A stretch of 64,000 nt of DNA from Curtobacterium pusillum (GTDB lineage: Bacteria > Actinomycetota > Actinomycetes > Actinomycetales > Microbacteriaceae), in NCBI RefSeq assembly GCF_007673235.1, contig NZ_VDZH01000003.1, positions 62,001-126,000 of the forward strand, read 5' to 3'. The position numbers and the translations under genes were made by a program. Under the pieces are notes generated by a model. It saw only the letters and a program-made list of their open reading frames with translations. It was not told where the DNA came from and made no database searches. Within the stretch, counting starts at the first letter, position 1; each line of letters starts with the position of its first letter. Shown here one piece after another: positions 19,610-28,219 of the stretch.

Positions 19610-19977
19610 GCGCCCTGGCCTTCCTCAGCGTCGCGGTCGCTGGCGGTGTCGGCGCGGCCGCACGGTTCTTCGTGGATGGTGCGATCAACCGGGGTCGGCA
19701 GTTCCGGCTCCCGGTCGGGACGCTGACGATCAACATCACCGGCTCGTTCCTGCTGGGCTTGATCACCGGCGCCGCCGGTCACCTCGGCGCCACCCCCGTC
19801 GCGGTGCTCGGAACAGGGCTCATGGGTGGCTACACCACGTTCAGCACCGCCAGCTTCGAGACCGTCCGCCTCGCACGCACTGGCCGCACCACCGCGGCTG
19901 CCGTGAACGGGCTCGGGATGCTCGTCGTCTCCGTCGCCGCAGCCGCCGGGGGCGTCACCCTCGGCACCCTCACTTGA
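19606..19977 (+). CDS. crcB: CrcB/Fluc fluoride channel subunit 2
   Basis: 123 residues and four helices. Conserved marks are [29 protein letters not shown] (pore Asn) and [19 protein letters not shown], which carries the phenylalanine and threonine track for fluoride. It overlaps subunit 1 by four bases and is followed almost immediately by pyrophosphatase. It is the likely heterodimer partner of the preceding protein. Confidence 0.95.
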   Translation: MSALAFLSVAVAGGVGAAARFFVDGAINRGRQFRLPVGTLTINITGSFLLGLITGAAGHLGATPVAVLGTGLMGGYTTFSTASFETVRLARTGRTTAAAVNGLGMLVVSVAAAAGGVTLGTLT

Positions 19978-20003
19978 CCATCCGACTGGGAGACGAACAG
20001 CTC

Positions 20004-20489
20004 ATGCACTTCGACATCACGATCGAGATCCCCCGCGGCAGCGGCAACAAGTACGAGGTCGACCACGCCACCGGACGGATCCGCCTGGACCGGGCGGTGT
20101 TCACCAGCATGGTGTTCCCGCAGGACTACGGCTCGATCGACGACACTCTCGGCGATGACGGCGACCCCCTCGACGCGCTCGTGCTGCTGCCCCGGCCCAC
20201 GTTCCCCGGCGTCGTCATCGACGTCCGCCCGGTCGGGATGCTCCGCATGGTCGACGAGAACGGCGGCGATGACAAGATCCTCACCGTCCCCGCCGGAGAC
20301 GTCCGCTTCGACCACGTCCAGGACATCTCCGACGTCGCCGAGCCGGTCCTGGCGGAGATCGAGCACTTCTTCGCCCACTACAAGGAGATCGAGCACGGCA
20401 AGCACGTCACCACCAACGGGTGGGCGAACCGTGTCGACGCCGAAGCCATCATCCGCGCCGCACAGGAACGGTTCACCCCGCACCCCTGA
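20004..20489 (+). CDS. ppa: Inorganic pyrophosphatase (family I)
   Basis: 161 residues. Motifs are [29 protein letters not shown] and the metal site [11 protein letters not shown], with a later [12 protein letters not shown] and [13 protein letters not shown]. It hydrolyses PPi to phosphate. Family I enzymes are strongly inhibited by fluoride, so an extra copy in a fluoride operon fits. The ATG at 20004 gives the standard N-terminus with GGGAG ten bases upstream; a TTG at 19974 overlapping crcB is possible. Confidence 0.93.
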   Translation: MHFDITIEIPRGSGNKYEVDHATGRIRLDRAVFTSMVFPQDYGSIDDTLGDDGDPLDALVLLPRPTFPGVVIDVRPVGMLRMVDENGGDDKILTVPAGDVRFDHVQDISDVAEPVLAEIEHFFAHYKEIEHGKHVTTNGWANRVDAEAIIRAAQERFTPHP

Positions 20490-20534
20490 CCGGCACCCGC
20501 GCACCCGACACCATCCAGTGCGCGCCCTGAACCG

Positions 20535-20595
20535 CCGTGGGGAGGCAACTGGCGCCCAGTGATCGCCAGGAGGTCGTCCCTCCGCCTCCCCGCGG
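20535..20595 (+). promoter_or_regulatory. Structured leader of the enolase gene
   Basis: Outer arms 20535-20546 and 20584-20595 pair over 12 bp with one mismatch. Inside, CTGGCG-N9-CGCCAG (20549-20569) forms a second hairpin. It lies in the only sizeable gap of the cluster. It could be an attenuator or a partial terminator between ppa and eno. Confidence 0.4.
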
Positions 20596-20634
20596 CCCAC
20601 ACCCGCACGACCAACCCGAAAGGCGACAACCGCC

Positions 20635-21969
20635 GTGAACGACTACATCAGCAACGTCCACCACACCACCCACCATCAGGGCGAGTACGTGACCCACACC
20701 AGCCGCCCCGTCACCATCAGCAGCCTGCACGGCTCCCGGATCCTCGACTCCCGCGGCTACCCGACGATCCAGGTGCGTCTCGAGCTCGAGGACGGCACCG
20801 TCGTCACCGGTGACGCCCCCGCAGGCGCATCCACTGGCGCGCATGAGGCTGTCGAGCTTCGCGACGGCGGCAGCAGCTACGGCGGCCGCGACGTGAGCCA
20901 GGCACTGCACCTCATCACGACGGACGTCGCACCGATGATCACCGGCCAGTCGTGGACCTCGATCGGGCAGGCCGACGCCGCCCTCGCTGCCCTCGACGGC
21001 ACCCCGAACCACCGCCGGCTCGGCGCGAACAGTGTCGTCGCGACCTCGATCGCGATGGCACGCGCTCTCGCCGCCGCAGCGGAGCTGCCGCTCTGGCGTT
21101 GGATCGCAGACGTCACCGGCAGCACGCCCCGCCTGCCCGTCCCGCACTTCAACGTGCTCAACGGCGGAGCGCACGCAGCGAACGCGCTCGACTTCCAGGA
21201 GTTCATGATCGCCCCGGTGAACGCCGAGACCATGACCGACGCGGTTCGGATCGGATCGGACGTCTACCACGCGCTGGCGGCACTGGTCCGGGAACGGTTC
21301 GGCAGTCTCGGTCTCGGGGACGAAGGCGGCTTCGCCCCGTCGATCGCCGCGCCCGAGGAGGCCCTCGACCTCCTCGTCGCCGCGATCAGTGCCGCCGGTT
21401 ACGAGCCCGGCGTGGACACCGTCGCGATCGCACTCGACCCGGCGGCGAACGAGTTCGCGCTCGGTGACGGTAGCTACCGGGTCGTGGACCGCCGGCTCGA
21501 CCGCGCAGGCATGGTCGACTACTACCGCGACCTCATCAGCCGGTATCCGATCCGGAGCATCGAAGACGGCTTCTCCGAAGATGACCACGGCGGCTGGAAG
21601 GCGATGTCGTTCGCGCTCGGCGACATGCTCCAGATCGTCGGCGATGATCTCTACGTCACCGATCCGCAGCGCATCCGCGACGGTGGGAAGGACGGGCTCT
21701 CGAACGCGGCGCTCATCAAGCCGAACCAGATCGGCACCGTCTCCCAGACCCTCGACGCGATCGGCGTCGCACGCTCGCTCGGGATGCGGAGCATGGTGTC
21801 GCACCGGTCCGGCGAGACCACCGACACGTTCATCGCGGACCTCGTCGTCGGCACCGGAACCGGACAGATCAAGTCCGGCGCACCCGCCCGCGGAGAACGC
21901 GTCGCCAAGTACAACCGGCTCACCGAGATCGCGGAGAACAATCCGGAGCTGCCCTACGGGCTGCGCTGA
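20635..21969 (+). CDS. eno: Enolase (paralogue in fluoride cluster)
   Basis: 444 residues. Enolase marks are GSRILDSRGYPTIQV, APAGASTGAHEAVELRDG, VPHFNVLNGGAHAANALDFQEFM, GLGDEGGFAPS, IEDGFSEDDHGGWKAM, ALIKPNQIGTVSQTL and MVSHRSGETTDTFIADL. It converts 2-phosphoglycerate to phosphoenolpyruvate. Several positions differ from housekeeping enolases, for example NALDFQEF for the usual NNVDFQEF and GFSEDDHGGW for GLAEDDWDGW. Fluoride with phosphate is a classic enolase inhibitor, so this may be a backup or less sensitive form. The start may be the GTG at 20635 (GAAAGG site) or a GTG at 20689. Its 3' end overlaps the convergent lysR by 16 bp. Confidence 0.9.
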   Translation: MNDYISNVHHTTHHQGEYVTHTSRPVTISSLHGSRILDSRGYPTIQVRLELEDGTVVTGDAPAGASTGAHEAVELRDGGSSYGGRDVSQALHLITTDVAPMITGQSWTSIGQADAALAALDGTPNHRRLGANSVVATSIAMARALAAAAELPLWRWIADVTGSTPRLPVPHFNVLNGGAHAANALDFQEFMIAPVNAETMTDAVRIGSDVYHALAALVRERFGSLGLGDEGGFAPSIAAPEEALDLLVAAISAAGYEPGVDTVAIALDPAANEFALGDGSYRVVDRRLDRAGMVDYYRDLISRYPIRSIEDGFSEDDHGGWKAMSFALGDMLQIVGDDLYVTDPQRIRDGGKDGLSNAALIKPNQIGTVSQTLDAIGVARSLGMRSMVSHRSGETTDTFIADLVVGTGTGQIKSGAPARGERVAKYNRLTEIAENNPELPYGLR

Positions 21970-22886
21970 CCCCGACCGGTCACCTCGTGGGCGACGCGCA
22001 GGAAAGCAGAACCAGCTGGCTGAGGCTCTCCCGACCAGATCGCCCGCAACGGCCGGGCAAGTGGCGGCCCAGCGAGCGGGACCCGCACCAGCGACCCGTC
22101 GTTGATGTCGGCGGCGACCGTGCGAAGGCTCATCACCGCCGGTGCAATTCCAGCCTGCGCGTTCGCCCGGATGATGCTCGTGGTCTCCAGCACCGCGGCC
22201 GGAACCGACATGCTCAAACCGGCCTCCCTGAGCCATGCGGCGAGGGTCGCGCGAGTTCCGGAACCTTCTTCCCGCAGGAGCAGAGCCGTCGCCGCCAGGA
22301 CCTCCGCAGTGATCCCGGTCGACCGAGCCCAGGGATGTTCCGGCGCAACGACGACCGCGAGCTCATCGTCCGCGATCACCTGCGCGGACACACCTGCCGC
22401 CGTCACCGGGGTCTCCGTGAACCCGAGGTTCGCGCCACCCGACTGCACGAGGTCCGTCACCGCGGCGGAGTTGCCCGCGATCAGGCGCACCCGCACGTCG
22501 GGTTCGCGGCGGCGGAATTCGAGCAGCCAGCCCGGCAGCAGCAGCTCCGCGATCGTCTGTGACGCTGCGACGACGAGCGAACCCGTGGGAGTCCGCAGCG
22601 CAGCCACTCCTGCTTCGAGGTGGCGAGACGCGTCGAGGACCGGTCCGGCCAGCCCGACGACGAGCCTGCCGGTCTCGGTCAGCACCGACCCCGTGGTCGA
22701 GCGGTGCACCAACAAGTGACCGACCATGCGCTCGGCGACCCGGATCCGAGCAGACACTGCCTGTTGCGTGACGCCGAGCGCTCCAGCGGCAGCGGAGAGG
22801 GAGCCGGTCTCGGCGACGCGTGCGAGCACGTCGAGTGTGTCGAGGTCGAGGGTTCGGTCCGTGAGTCGCCGTAGTGCCACAATCAT
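21954..22886 (-). CDS. LysR family transcriptional regulator
   Basis: 310 residues. The N-terminal helix-turn-helix reads LDTLDVLARVAETGSLSAAAGALGVTQQAVSARIRVAE (about 15-52). A periplasmic-binding-protein-like effector domain follows. It is divergent from the TDT transporter, its most likely target. A 17-bp palindrome covers its start codon (22878-22894). An in-frame GTG two codons later is an alternative start. The effector may be an organic acid anion, inferred from the neighbouring transporter. Confidence 0.9.
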   Translation of the reverse strand: MIVALRRLTDRTLDLDTLDVLARVAETGSLSAAAGALGVTQQAVSARIRVAERMVGHLLVHRSTTGSVLTETGRLVVGLAGPVLDASRHLEAGVAALRTPTGSLVVAASQTIAELLLPGWLLEFRRREPDVRVRLIAGNSAAVTDLVQSGGANLGFTETPVTAAGVSAQVIADDELAVVVAPEHPWARSTGITAEVLAATALLLREEGSGTRATLAAWLREAGLSMSVPAAVLETTSIIRANAQAGIAPAVMSLRTVAADINDGSLVRVPLAGPPLARPLRAIWSGEPQPAGSAFLRVAHEVTGRGQRSP

Positions 22887-22894
22887 TGATTGTG
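22878..22894. promoter_or_regulatory. Palindrome CACAATCA-T-TGATTGTG in the lysR/TDT divergent region
   Basis: Perfect 8-bp arms around one base, overlapping the lysR start codon and about 60 bp upstream of the transporter start. It is probably the LysR recognition site for autoregulation and transporter activation. Confidence 0.6.
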
Positions 22895-22949
22895 CCCTGC
22901 CAAGAGGTTCCGGGTACCGCCAGAGGCAGGATTCGCGCAGGCTTGGCCC

Positions 22950-24116
22950 ATGACAACGCTCCGCACGGACCCTGCACCCGCGAACGGTAGCCAGCTGCCC
23001 CAACGGCCGCAGACGGCGTTGTTCCGTGACCTGGAGCGGCCAGGCCTGATCGTGTCGAATCTCACACCGAACTGGTTCGCGTCGATCATGGGCACGGGGA
23101 TCGTCGCTGTCGCAGCTGCGTCACTGCCGCTGCAGTTCCCCGGGCTGCGCCTCGCGGCGACGGTCGTGTGGGCGATCGCCGCGGTGCTCCTCGTCGCCCT
23201 CACGACCGCGACGGTGCTGCACTGGATCCGCTACCGGAGCACTGCAGCCGGGCACCAGCTCAACCCGGTGATCTCGCACTTCTACGGCGCACCACCGATG
23301 GCGTTCCTCACCGTCGGCGCCGGGACACTCCTGCTCGGCAAGGACTGGGTCGGCCTGCCCGCCGCCGTCACCATCGACTGGGTCCTGTGGACCATCGGCA
23401 CCATCGGAGGACTGCTCACGGCAGTGCTCGTGCCGTACCTGGCGTTCACCCGCCACGAGAACAAGCCCGACTCCGCGTTCGGCGGCTGGCTGATGCCGAT
23501 CGTCCCGCCGATGGTGTCCGCCTCCACCGGTGCGCTCCTGCTGCCGTACGCCCCCGCCGGGCAGGCGCGGGAGACGCTGCTGTGGTCCTGCTACGGCTTC
23601 TTCGGCCTCAGCCTCATCACGTCGCTGGTCGTGATCACGCTGATCTGGAACCGTCTCGCGCAGCACAAGGTCGGGGCCGCCGGCATGGTCCCGACTCTGT
23701 GGATCGTCCTCGGGCCGGTCGGACAGTCGATCACCGCGGTGAACCTCCTCGCATCGAACGCCCCCACCGTTGTCGATGCGAGTACCGCGCATGCCCTGCT
23801 GGTCGTGGCGCTGGTGTACGGGTTCGCGATGCTCGGCTTCGCGCTGCTGTGGACCGTCATCGCCCTCGCGATCACCATCCGCACTGCCCGCGAACACTTG
23901 CCGTTCAGCCTGACTTGGTGGTCCTTCACGTTCCCCGTCGGGACCTGCGTCACCGGCCTGAACGGGCTCGCCCTGCACTCAGGCCTGACCGTCGTTGCCG
24001 TCCTCGCCGTCATCTACTACGCCGGCCTCGTCGCCGCATGGATCACCGTTGCCCTTCGCACCTTTCACGGATCCGTCATCCGTGGCACCCTGCTGGCACC
24101 GCCACAGCCGGCATGA
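22950..24116 (+). CDS. TDT family transporter (TehA/SLAC1-like, C4-dicarboxylate or anion)
   Basis: 388 residues and ten transmembrane helices. Family segments include LTPNWFASIMGTGIVAVAAASLP, HFYGAPPMAFLTVGAG and WTFGT-like SFTFPVGTCVTGLNGL near the end. Relatives export malate or sulfite or act as anion channels (TehA, Mae1, SLAC1). Anion-channel chemistry beside a fluoride cluster is notable, but the substrate is unproven. The ATG at 22950 was chosen over an upstream in-frame ATG at 22890. It overlaps the next gene by ATGA. Confidence 0.87.
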   Translation: MTTLRTDPAPANGSQLPQRPQTALFRDLERPGLIVSNLTPNWFASIMGTGIVAVAAASLPLQFPGLRLAATVVWAIAAVLLVALTTATVLHWIRYRSTAAGHQLNPVISHFYGAPPMAFLTVGAGTLLLGKDWVGLPAAVTIDWVLWTIGTIGGLLTAVLVPYLAFTRHENKPDSAFGGWLMPIVPPMVSASTGALLLPYAPAGQARETLLWSCYGFFGLSLITSLVVITLIWNRLAQHKVGAAGMVPTLWIVLGPVGQSITAVNLLASNAPTVVDASTAHALLVVALVYGFAMLGFALLWTVIALAITIRTAREHLPFSLTWWSFTFPVGTCVTGLNGLALHSGLTVVAVLAVIYYAGLVAAWITVALRTFHGSVIRGTLLAPPQPA

Positions 24117-24685
24117 GTACCCCCGAGGAACTCGCTGACGTTCGATCGCTGAACGGTCTCGCGGAGACGTGGCGGACCGCGCCCGACGGCAGCCGACGGT
24201 TCGTCCCGAGCTTCGACCCACGATCCGGCGGCAGATTCAGCCGTGTCCTGGTCCTGATGCAGTCGCCTGGCCCCCAGACCATCGCCGCAGCGCACGCAGC
24301 GATCTGCAGCGAGGACAACCCGGGCCCGACCGCGGCCGCGTTCCGAGCAGCCCGTATCGAGTCCGGACTCGCACGCGGCGAGTACGTCCGCTGGAACCTT
24401 GTCCCATGGGAACTGCCCGACCGCGTGCGACTCGAGGACATCGACGAGGGGCGGCATGCCCTCGCCACACTGCTCGCGGCCCTCCCCGCTCTCACTGCGA
24501 TCGTCACGTACGGGGCCGTTGCCCTCGACGGCGTCATGCGACACTTCACCCTGGACGAGCACCCCCGACTCCTTCCGGTCATCGCAGCACCACATCCGTC
24601 TCCCGCCAACGGCCGCCACCGATCGGAACAACACCTCCGTTCCGTGCAAGCACTCCGGCTCGCCGCGCGAGCGCGGCAGACGTAA
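24113..24685 (+). CDS. Uracil-DNA glycosylase superfamily protein
   Basis: 190 residues. It has RVLVLMQSPGPQT (motif 1 position), VRWNLVPWELP in the middle and APHPSPAN near the end (motif with His-Pro-Ser). This pattern belongs to the broad UDG fold rather than Ung itself. It may repair deaminated bases or be one of the uncharacterised UDG-like proteins. It is coupled to the transporter through ATGA. It is the last gene before the mobile region. Confidence 0.75.
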   Translation: MSTPEELADVRSLNGLAETWRTAPDGSRRFVPSFDPRSGGRFSRVLVLMQSPGPQTIAAAHAAICSEDNPGPTAAAFRAARIESGLARGEYVRWNLVPWELPDRVRLEDIDEGRHALATLLAALPALTAIVTYGAVALDGVMRHFTLDEHPRLLPVIAAPHPSPANGRHRSEQHLRSVQALRLAARARQT

Positions 24686-24698
24686 CAAATACGAACGA

Positions 24699-24762
24699 TT
24701 CCGCTACAACTATCCGTACCGGCGCTCAGTCCGGGTGCGAGGCGCCGTGTCTTGTAGCGGAA
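24699..24762. repeat. Inverted repeat TTCCGCTACAA / TTGTAGCGGAA, candidate res site or transposon end
   Basis: Perfect 11-bp arms at 24699-24709 and 24752-24762, 42 bp apart, about 65-125 bp upstream of the resolvase. A related TTCGCTACGTT occurs near 24809. Serine resolvases act on inverted, dyad sub-sites just ahead of their own gene, so a res site is likely. Confidence 0.5.
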
Positions 24763-24825
24763 CGCAGTCCCAGAATCTACGTGCCGCCACTACCCCTCCT
24801 GGTCGAGTTTCGCTACGTTCTCTTC

Positions 24826-25428
24826 ATGGGTCACCTTCTCGGGTATGCGCGCGTGTCCACCACAGACCAGGACGCGTCGCTGCAGATCGACGCGCTCAAC
24901 GCCGCTGGCTGCTACCGCGTGTTCGTCGACACCATGTCCGGGTCGCTCCAACACCGGCCCGAGCTCGACAAGCTCCTCGACCAGCTCCGCCCCGGCGACA
25001 CTCTCGTCGTCTGGCGACTCGACCGGCTCGGCCGGTCCATCCGGCACCTCATCGATCAGCTGCACGCTCTCGCCGAGCGCGGCATCGGGTTCCGGTCCCT
25101 GCAGGAGACCATCGACACCACCTCGCCCGGCGGCCGGCTCGTGTTCCACGTCTTCGCCGCGTTGGCGGAGTTCGAACGGGACCTCATCAAGGAACGCACC
25201 AACGCCGGCCTCGCCGCCGCTCGAGCCCGCGGCCGCACCGGCGGCCGACCATCTCGGCTCTCCGCGGACCAGGTGCGCACCGCACGCCGGCTCTACGAAC
25301 AGCAGGACATGACCGTCGCGCAGATCGGCGACGTGCTCGGCGTTAGCCGCACCACCATCTACCGTGCACTCGCGAAGCACGCCGAGCCCGTCGCGGCGCG
25401 ACGAACCAAGCCTTCCCCAACGATGTAG
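24826..25428 (+). CDS. Serine recombinase (resolvase/invertase family), TniR-like
   Basis: 200 residues. The catalytic Ser is in LLGYARVSTTDQDASLQ (Ser11), followed by VWRLDRLGRSIRHLI and the long E helix FAALAEFERDLIKERT. A C-terminal helix-turn-helix (about 145-185; MTVAQIGDVLGVSRTTIYRAL) binds DNA. It resolves cointegrates made during transposition. It lies six bases ahead of the transposase gene. Confidence 0.93.
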   Translation: MGHLLGYARVSTTDQDASLQIDALNAAGCYRVFVDTMSGSLQHRPELDKLLDQLRPGDTLVVWRLDRLGRSIRHLIDQLHALAERGIGFRSLQETIDTTSPGGRLVFHVFAALAEFERDLIKERTNAGLAAARARGRTGGRPSRLSADQVRTARRLYEQQDMTVAQIGDVLGVSRTTIYRALAKHAEPVAARRTKPSPTM

Positions 25429-25434
25429 CTGGCT

Positions 25435-26838
25435 ATGGACGCGAGCGAGCGGTGGGGCATCCTTCGACTGCACGTCGAGGACGCCATCCCGCTCGCCACC
25501 CTGGCCCGCACCACGGGCGTCGCTGAGCGCACCCTGCAACGCTGGTTGGCCCGCTACCGAACCGGCGGATACCCGGCTCTCGCCGACGGCACCCGCACCG
25601 ATCACGGCGCCCGACGGACGGCACCGGAACTGGTGCGCCTGATTGAGGGGCTCGCACTCACCAAGCCACGACCTTCGATCGCCACGATTCACCGCCAGGT
25701 CGACAATTACTGCACCAAACGAGGTCTCTCAGCGCCGTCGTACTCCGTTGTGCGGTCGATCGTGAACGGGCTTGATCCCGGGATGGTGACGCTCGCGCTT
25801 GAGGGGCCCGCGTCATATCGGGACAAGCACGAACTGCTGCTCCGACGTCGTGCGGATCGCCCCAACGCGATCTGGCAGGCGGACCACACGATGCTCGATC
25901 TGCTCATCGTCGGACCCGACGGCAAGCCCGAACGGCCGTGGTTGACGGTGATCCTCGACGACTACTCCCGCGCGGTCTGCGGGTACATGGTGTTCCTCGG
26001 CGCCCCATCCGCCGCGAACACCGCGCTCGCGCTCCGGCAAGCGATCTGGCACAAGCCGGAACCGGACTGGCCTGTCTGCGGGATCCCAGACGTGCTCTAC
26101 ACAGACCACGGGTCCGACTTCACCAGCCACCGAATCGGCGACACCGCCGCCGTGCTGCACCTCCGCATCATCCACTCGCAGGTCGCTCGCCCCCAGGGCC
26201 GCGGGAAGATCGAGCGGTTCTTCGGCACCATCAACACCGAGCTGCTCCCAACGCTCCCCGGCCACCTCGCACCCGGATCCTCGGCGCCGGCGCCGACGCC
26301 GGCGCTGGATCTCGCCGGTGTCGACAGTGCCATCAACACGTTCATCCGCCGCTACAACGCCCGCATCCACCGCGAGCTCCGGAAGAGCCCACTGGAAGCG
26401 TGGATCGCAGACGGGTGGCTGCCACGAATGCCGGACTCCCTCGAGCAGCTCGACGGGTTCCTGCTCACCGTCCCGACCACGCGTGTCGTGCAACGAGACG
26501 GCATCCACTTCGAAGGGCTCCGCTACACCGCAACCACTCTCGCACCCTTCGTGGGCAGCACCGTCAGCGTCCGGTACGACCCCCGCGACGTCACCGAGAT
26601 CCGTGTCTTTCACCGCGACGCGTTCCTGTGCACCGCGATCAGTACCGCGCATCAGACCGAGACCATCAGTCTCAAGCAGATCCAGGCCGCCCGGAACGCG
26701 CAACGAAGAGCCCTGCGCGGGCAGATCCGCGAACGCATCGCGATCGTCCGCCCCACACCCGATGATCACACCCCACCAGCACCCGCACCGGCACCGGATC
26801 AACCGCGACTGATGACCTACGAGGAGGACCGGTCATGA
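25435..26838 (+). CDS. DDE transposase, TniA/Tn552 type (rve domain plus Mu-transposase C-terminal domain)
   Basis: 467 residues. An N-terminal helix-turn-helix (TLARTTGVAERTLQRWLARYRTGG) precedes the integrase core: catalytic Asp in WQADHTMLD (about 148), Asp in LYTDHGSDF (about 222) and Glu in GKIERFFGT (about 259). A beta-barrel Mu-type C-terminal domain follows. It cuts and joins transposon ends with the ATPase partner. Its stop overlaps the ATPase start by four bases. The gene appears intact. Confidence 0.92.
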   Translation: MDASERWGILRLHVEDAIPLATLARTTGVAERTLQRWLARYRTGGYPALADGTRTDHGARRTAPELVRLIEGLALTKPRPSIATIHRQVDNYCTKRGLSAPSYSVVRSIVNGLDPGMVTLALEGPASYRDKHELLLRRRADRPNAIWQADHTMLDLLIVGPDGKPERPWLTVILDDYSRAVCGYMVFLGAPSAANTALALRQAIWHKPEPDWPVCGIPDVLYTDHGSDFTSHRIGDTAAVLHLRIIHSQVARPQGRGKIERFFGTINTELLPTLPGHLAPGSSAPAPTPALDLAGVDSAINTFIRRYNARIHRELRKSPLEAWIADGWLPRMPDSLEQLDGFLLTVPTTRVVQRDGIHFEGLRYTATTLAPFVGSTVSVRYDPRDVTEIRVFHRDAFLCTAISTAHQTETISLKQIQAARNAQRRALRGQIRERIAIVRPTPDDHTPPAPAPAPDQPRLMTYEEDRS

Positions 26839-27647
26839 CGAGCCAGTTCATCATCACGAAGGAACACCGTCGGTTCGCGGAGTTCGCCGACGCCGTCCGG
26901 AAGCAGAACACCATCGGCGTCTGCTTCGGCCCCGCTGGCGTCGGCAAGACCCTCTCCGCACGCCGCTACGCCCACTGGGACAGCATCGGCCCGTTCATCG
27001 CCAGATGGGCCGCACGCAGCGAAGACGACACGAAGATCTACGCCGCCGCCCACCGAGCCCGCACCGTCTTCTACACGCCCGAGGTCTCCGCCACGATGCG
27101 CGCCCTGCAGGACGACCTCCGGCACGACATGCTCCGCACCGAACGCTGCATCGAGGAACACCTCCTGCTCCAGGGTCGCCACTTCGACCACGCACACGGC
27201 CCCAACCCGTCCCTGCTCGAGCTGATCATCATCGACGAGTCCGAACGCCTCACCGGCAACGCGATCGAGTGGCTCCGCGACCAGTACGACCGCACCGGCA
27301 TAGCGATGATCCTCATCGGCATGCCCGGCATCGAGAAGCAGTTCAGCCACTACCCGCAGCTCTACAGCCGCCTCGGTTTCGCCCACCAGTACCGTCCGCT
27401 CGGCCACGACGAGCTGCTCTTCGTCCTCGAACGTCAATGGCGCAAGCTCGGCAAGACGCTCGACCCCGACGACTTCACCGACGCGCAAGCCATCGCCGCC
27501 GTCGAACGCATCACCCGCGGCAACTTCCGGCTCCTTGAGCGCCTCCTCCCTCAGATCCAACGCGTCCTGAAGATCAACGAGCTCGACGTCATCACCAACG
27601 ACGTCGTCGAGGCCGCCCGCAGCACCCTCGTCATCGGCACCACCTGA
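26835..27647 (+). CDS. Transposition AAA+ ATPase, TniB/TnsC-like
   Basis: 270 residues. Walker A is FGPAGVGKTLSARRYA (about 31-46), and Walker B is LIIIDESERL (about 131-140). A sensor region IAMILIGMPGIEKQ and an arginine-rich C-terminal helical part follow. Such ATPases bind target DNA and activate the DDE transposase. It is translationally coupled to the transposase. Confidence 0.92.
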   Translation: MTSQFIITKEHRRFAEFADAVRKQNTIGVCFGPAGVGKTLSARRYAHWDSIGPFIARWAARSEDDTKIYAAAHRARTVFYTPEVSATMRALQDDLRHDMLRTERCIEEHLLLQGRHFDHAHGPNPSLLELIIIDESERLTGNAIEWLRDQYDRTGIAMILIGMPGIEKQFSHYPQLYSRLGFAHQYRPLGHDELLFVLERQWRKLGKTLDPDDFTDAQAIAAVERITRGNFRLLERLLPQIQRVLKINELDVITNDVVEAARSTLVIGTT

Positions 27648-27660
27648 CCCGACACCGATC

Positions 27661-27936
27661 GCAGCGAAAACGACGACACAGAGCGAGGCTGCTCACAGCA
27701 AGGTCTCGACCAGAGCTCTCGCCGAAAAGTACGGCGTCGACCCGAAGACGGTCGCCGAGCACCTACGCTCGCGGGGGCTCCAGCTCGGCCGACTTCCAAT
27801 GACTGCCGCCGATATCCGAAGGGCAAGGGAGCTGCATTCACGAGGAAATTCGCTAAACGCTATCGGACGGATGATCGGACGCGACCCGAAGACCGTAAAG
27901 AGATCCGTGCTGCCGGATCCACCAAAAGCGACCTGA
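27661..27936 (+). pseudogene. Remnant of a recombinase C-terminal double helix-turn-helix
   Basis: The frame is open with no good start and encodes two consecutive HTH units: STRALAEKYGVDPKTVAEHL and then GNSLNAIGRMIGRDPKTVKR. This pairing is common at the C-terminus of serine recombinases and related phage proteins. The catalytic part is missing. Codon choice is more A/T-rich than in the transposition genes, so it probably belongs to the neighbouring island. A small intact gene with an unusual start cannot be excluded. Confidence 0.5.
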
Positions 27937-28177
27937 GCGCCATCACAGGCAAAGAGAAGGCCCCAGAAAGCCTCGGCGGCCTACGGGACGCTGCCGTTCA
28001 TGGCGCAACCTTGATCAGTCAGCTGCTCGCTGGCGCTCGATCGGCGACTCGGCAAGCAACTCAGCAGGCTCCGCGGGAACGGACTCGCAAGGCGCGTCTC
28101 CAGTCATACCAAACTCTGGCAAGACTCGCCGGTCAGGTTGCGCCCCGCAGTTCATTCCGCTTGAATCGACTCGTCTC

Positions 28178-28192
28178 GGGGGAGGCTCCCCC
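28178..28192 (+). promoter_or_regulatory. GC hairpin in the leader of the precursor-peptide gene
   Basis: GGGGGAG-G-CTCCCCC, a perfect 7-bp stem, ends 27 bases before the precursor ATG. The region from 27937 to here holds no convincing gene and must contain the cluster promoter. Confidence 0.4.
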
Positions 28193-28219
28193 GCCGACAT
28201 GCAAGGAAGGGGAAGGTTC

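Larger units (their letters stand above)
24686..27936 (+). mobile_element. Tn552/Tn402-like transposon module (resolvase, DDE transposase, AAA ATPase)
   Basis: Three tightly packed genes form the replicative transposition set: serine resolvase, Mu/TnsB-type transposase and a TniB/TnsC-like ATPase. An inverted pair of 11-mers lies before the resolvase. Terminal repeats and target duplications could not be identified with confidence, so both limits are approximate and include an HTH remnant on the right. Confidence 0.75.

Noticed and set aside
24774-24810. Duplicate of the tRNA-Arg 3' end as left attachment site
   Set aside because: A few matching bases (CCCCTCCTGGTCGAG) were seen, but not a continuous match to the tRNA end.
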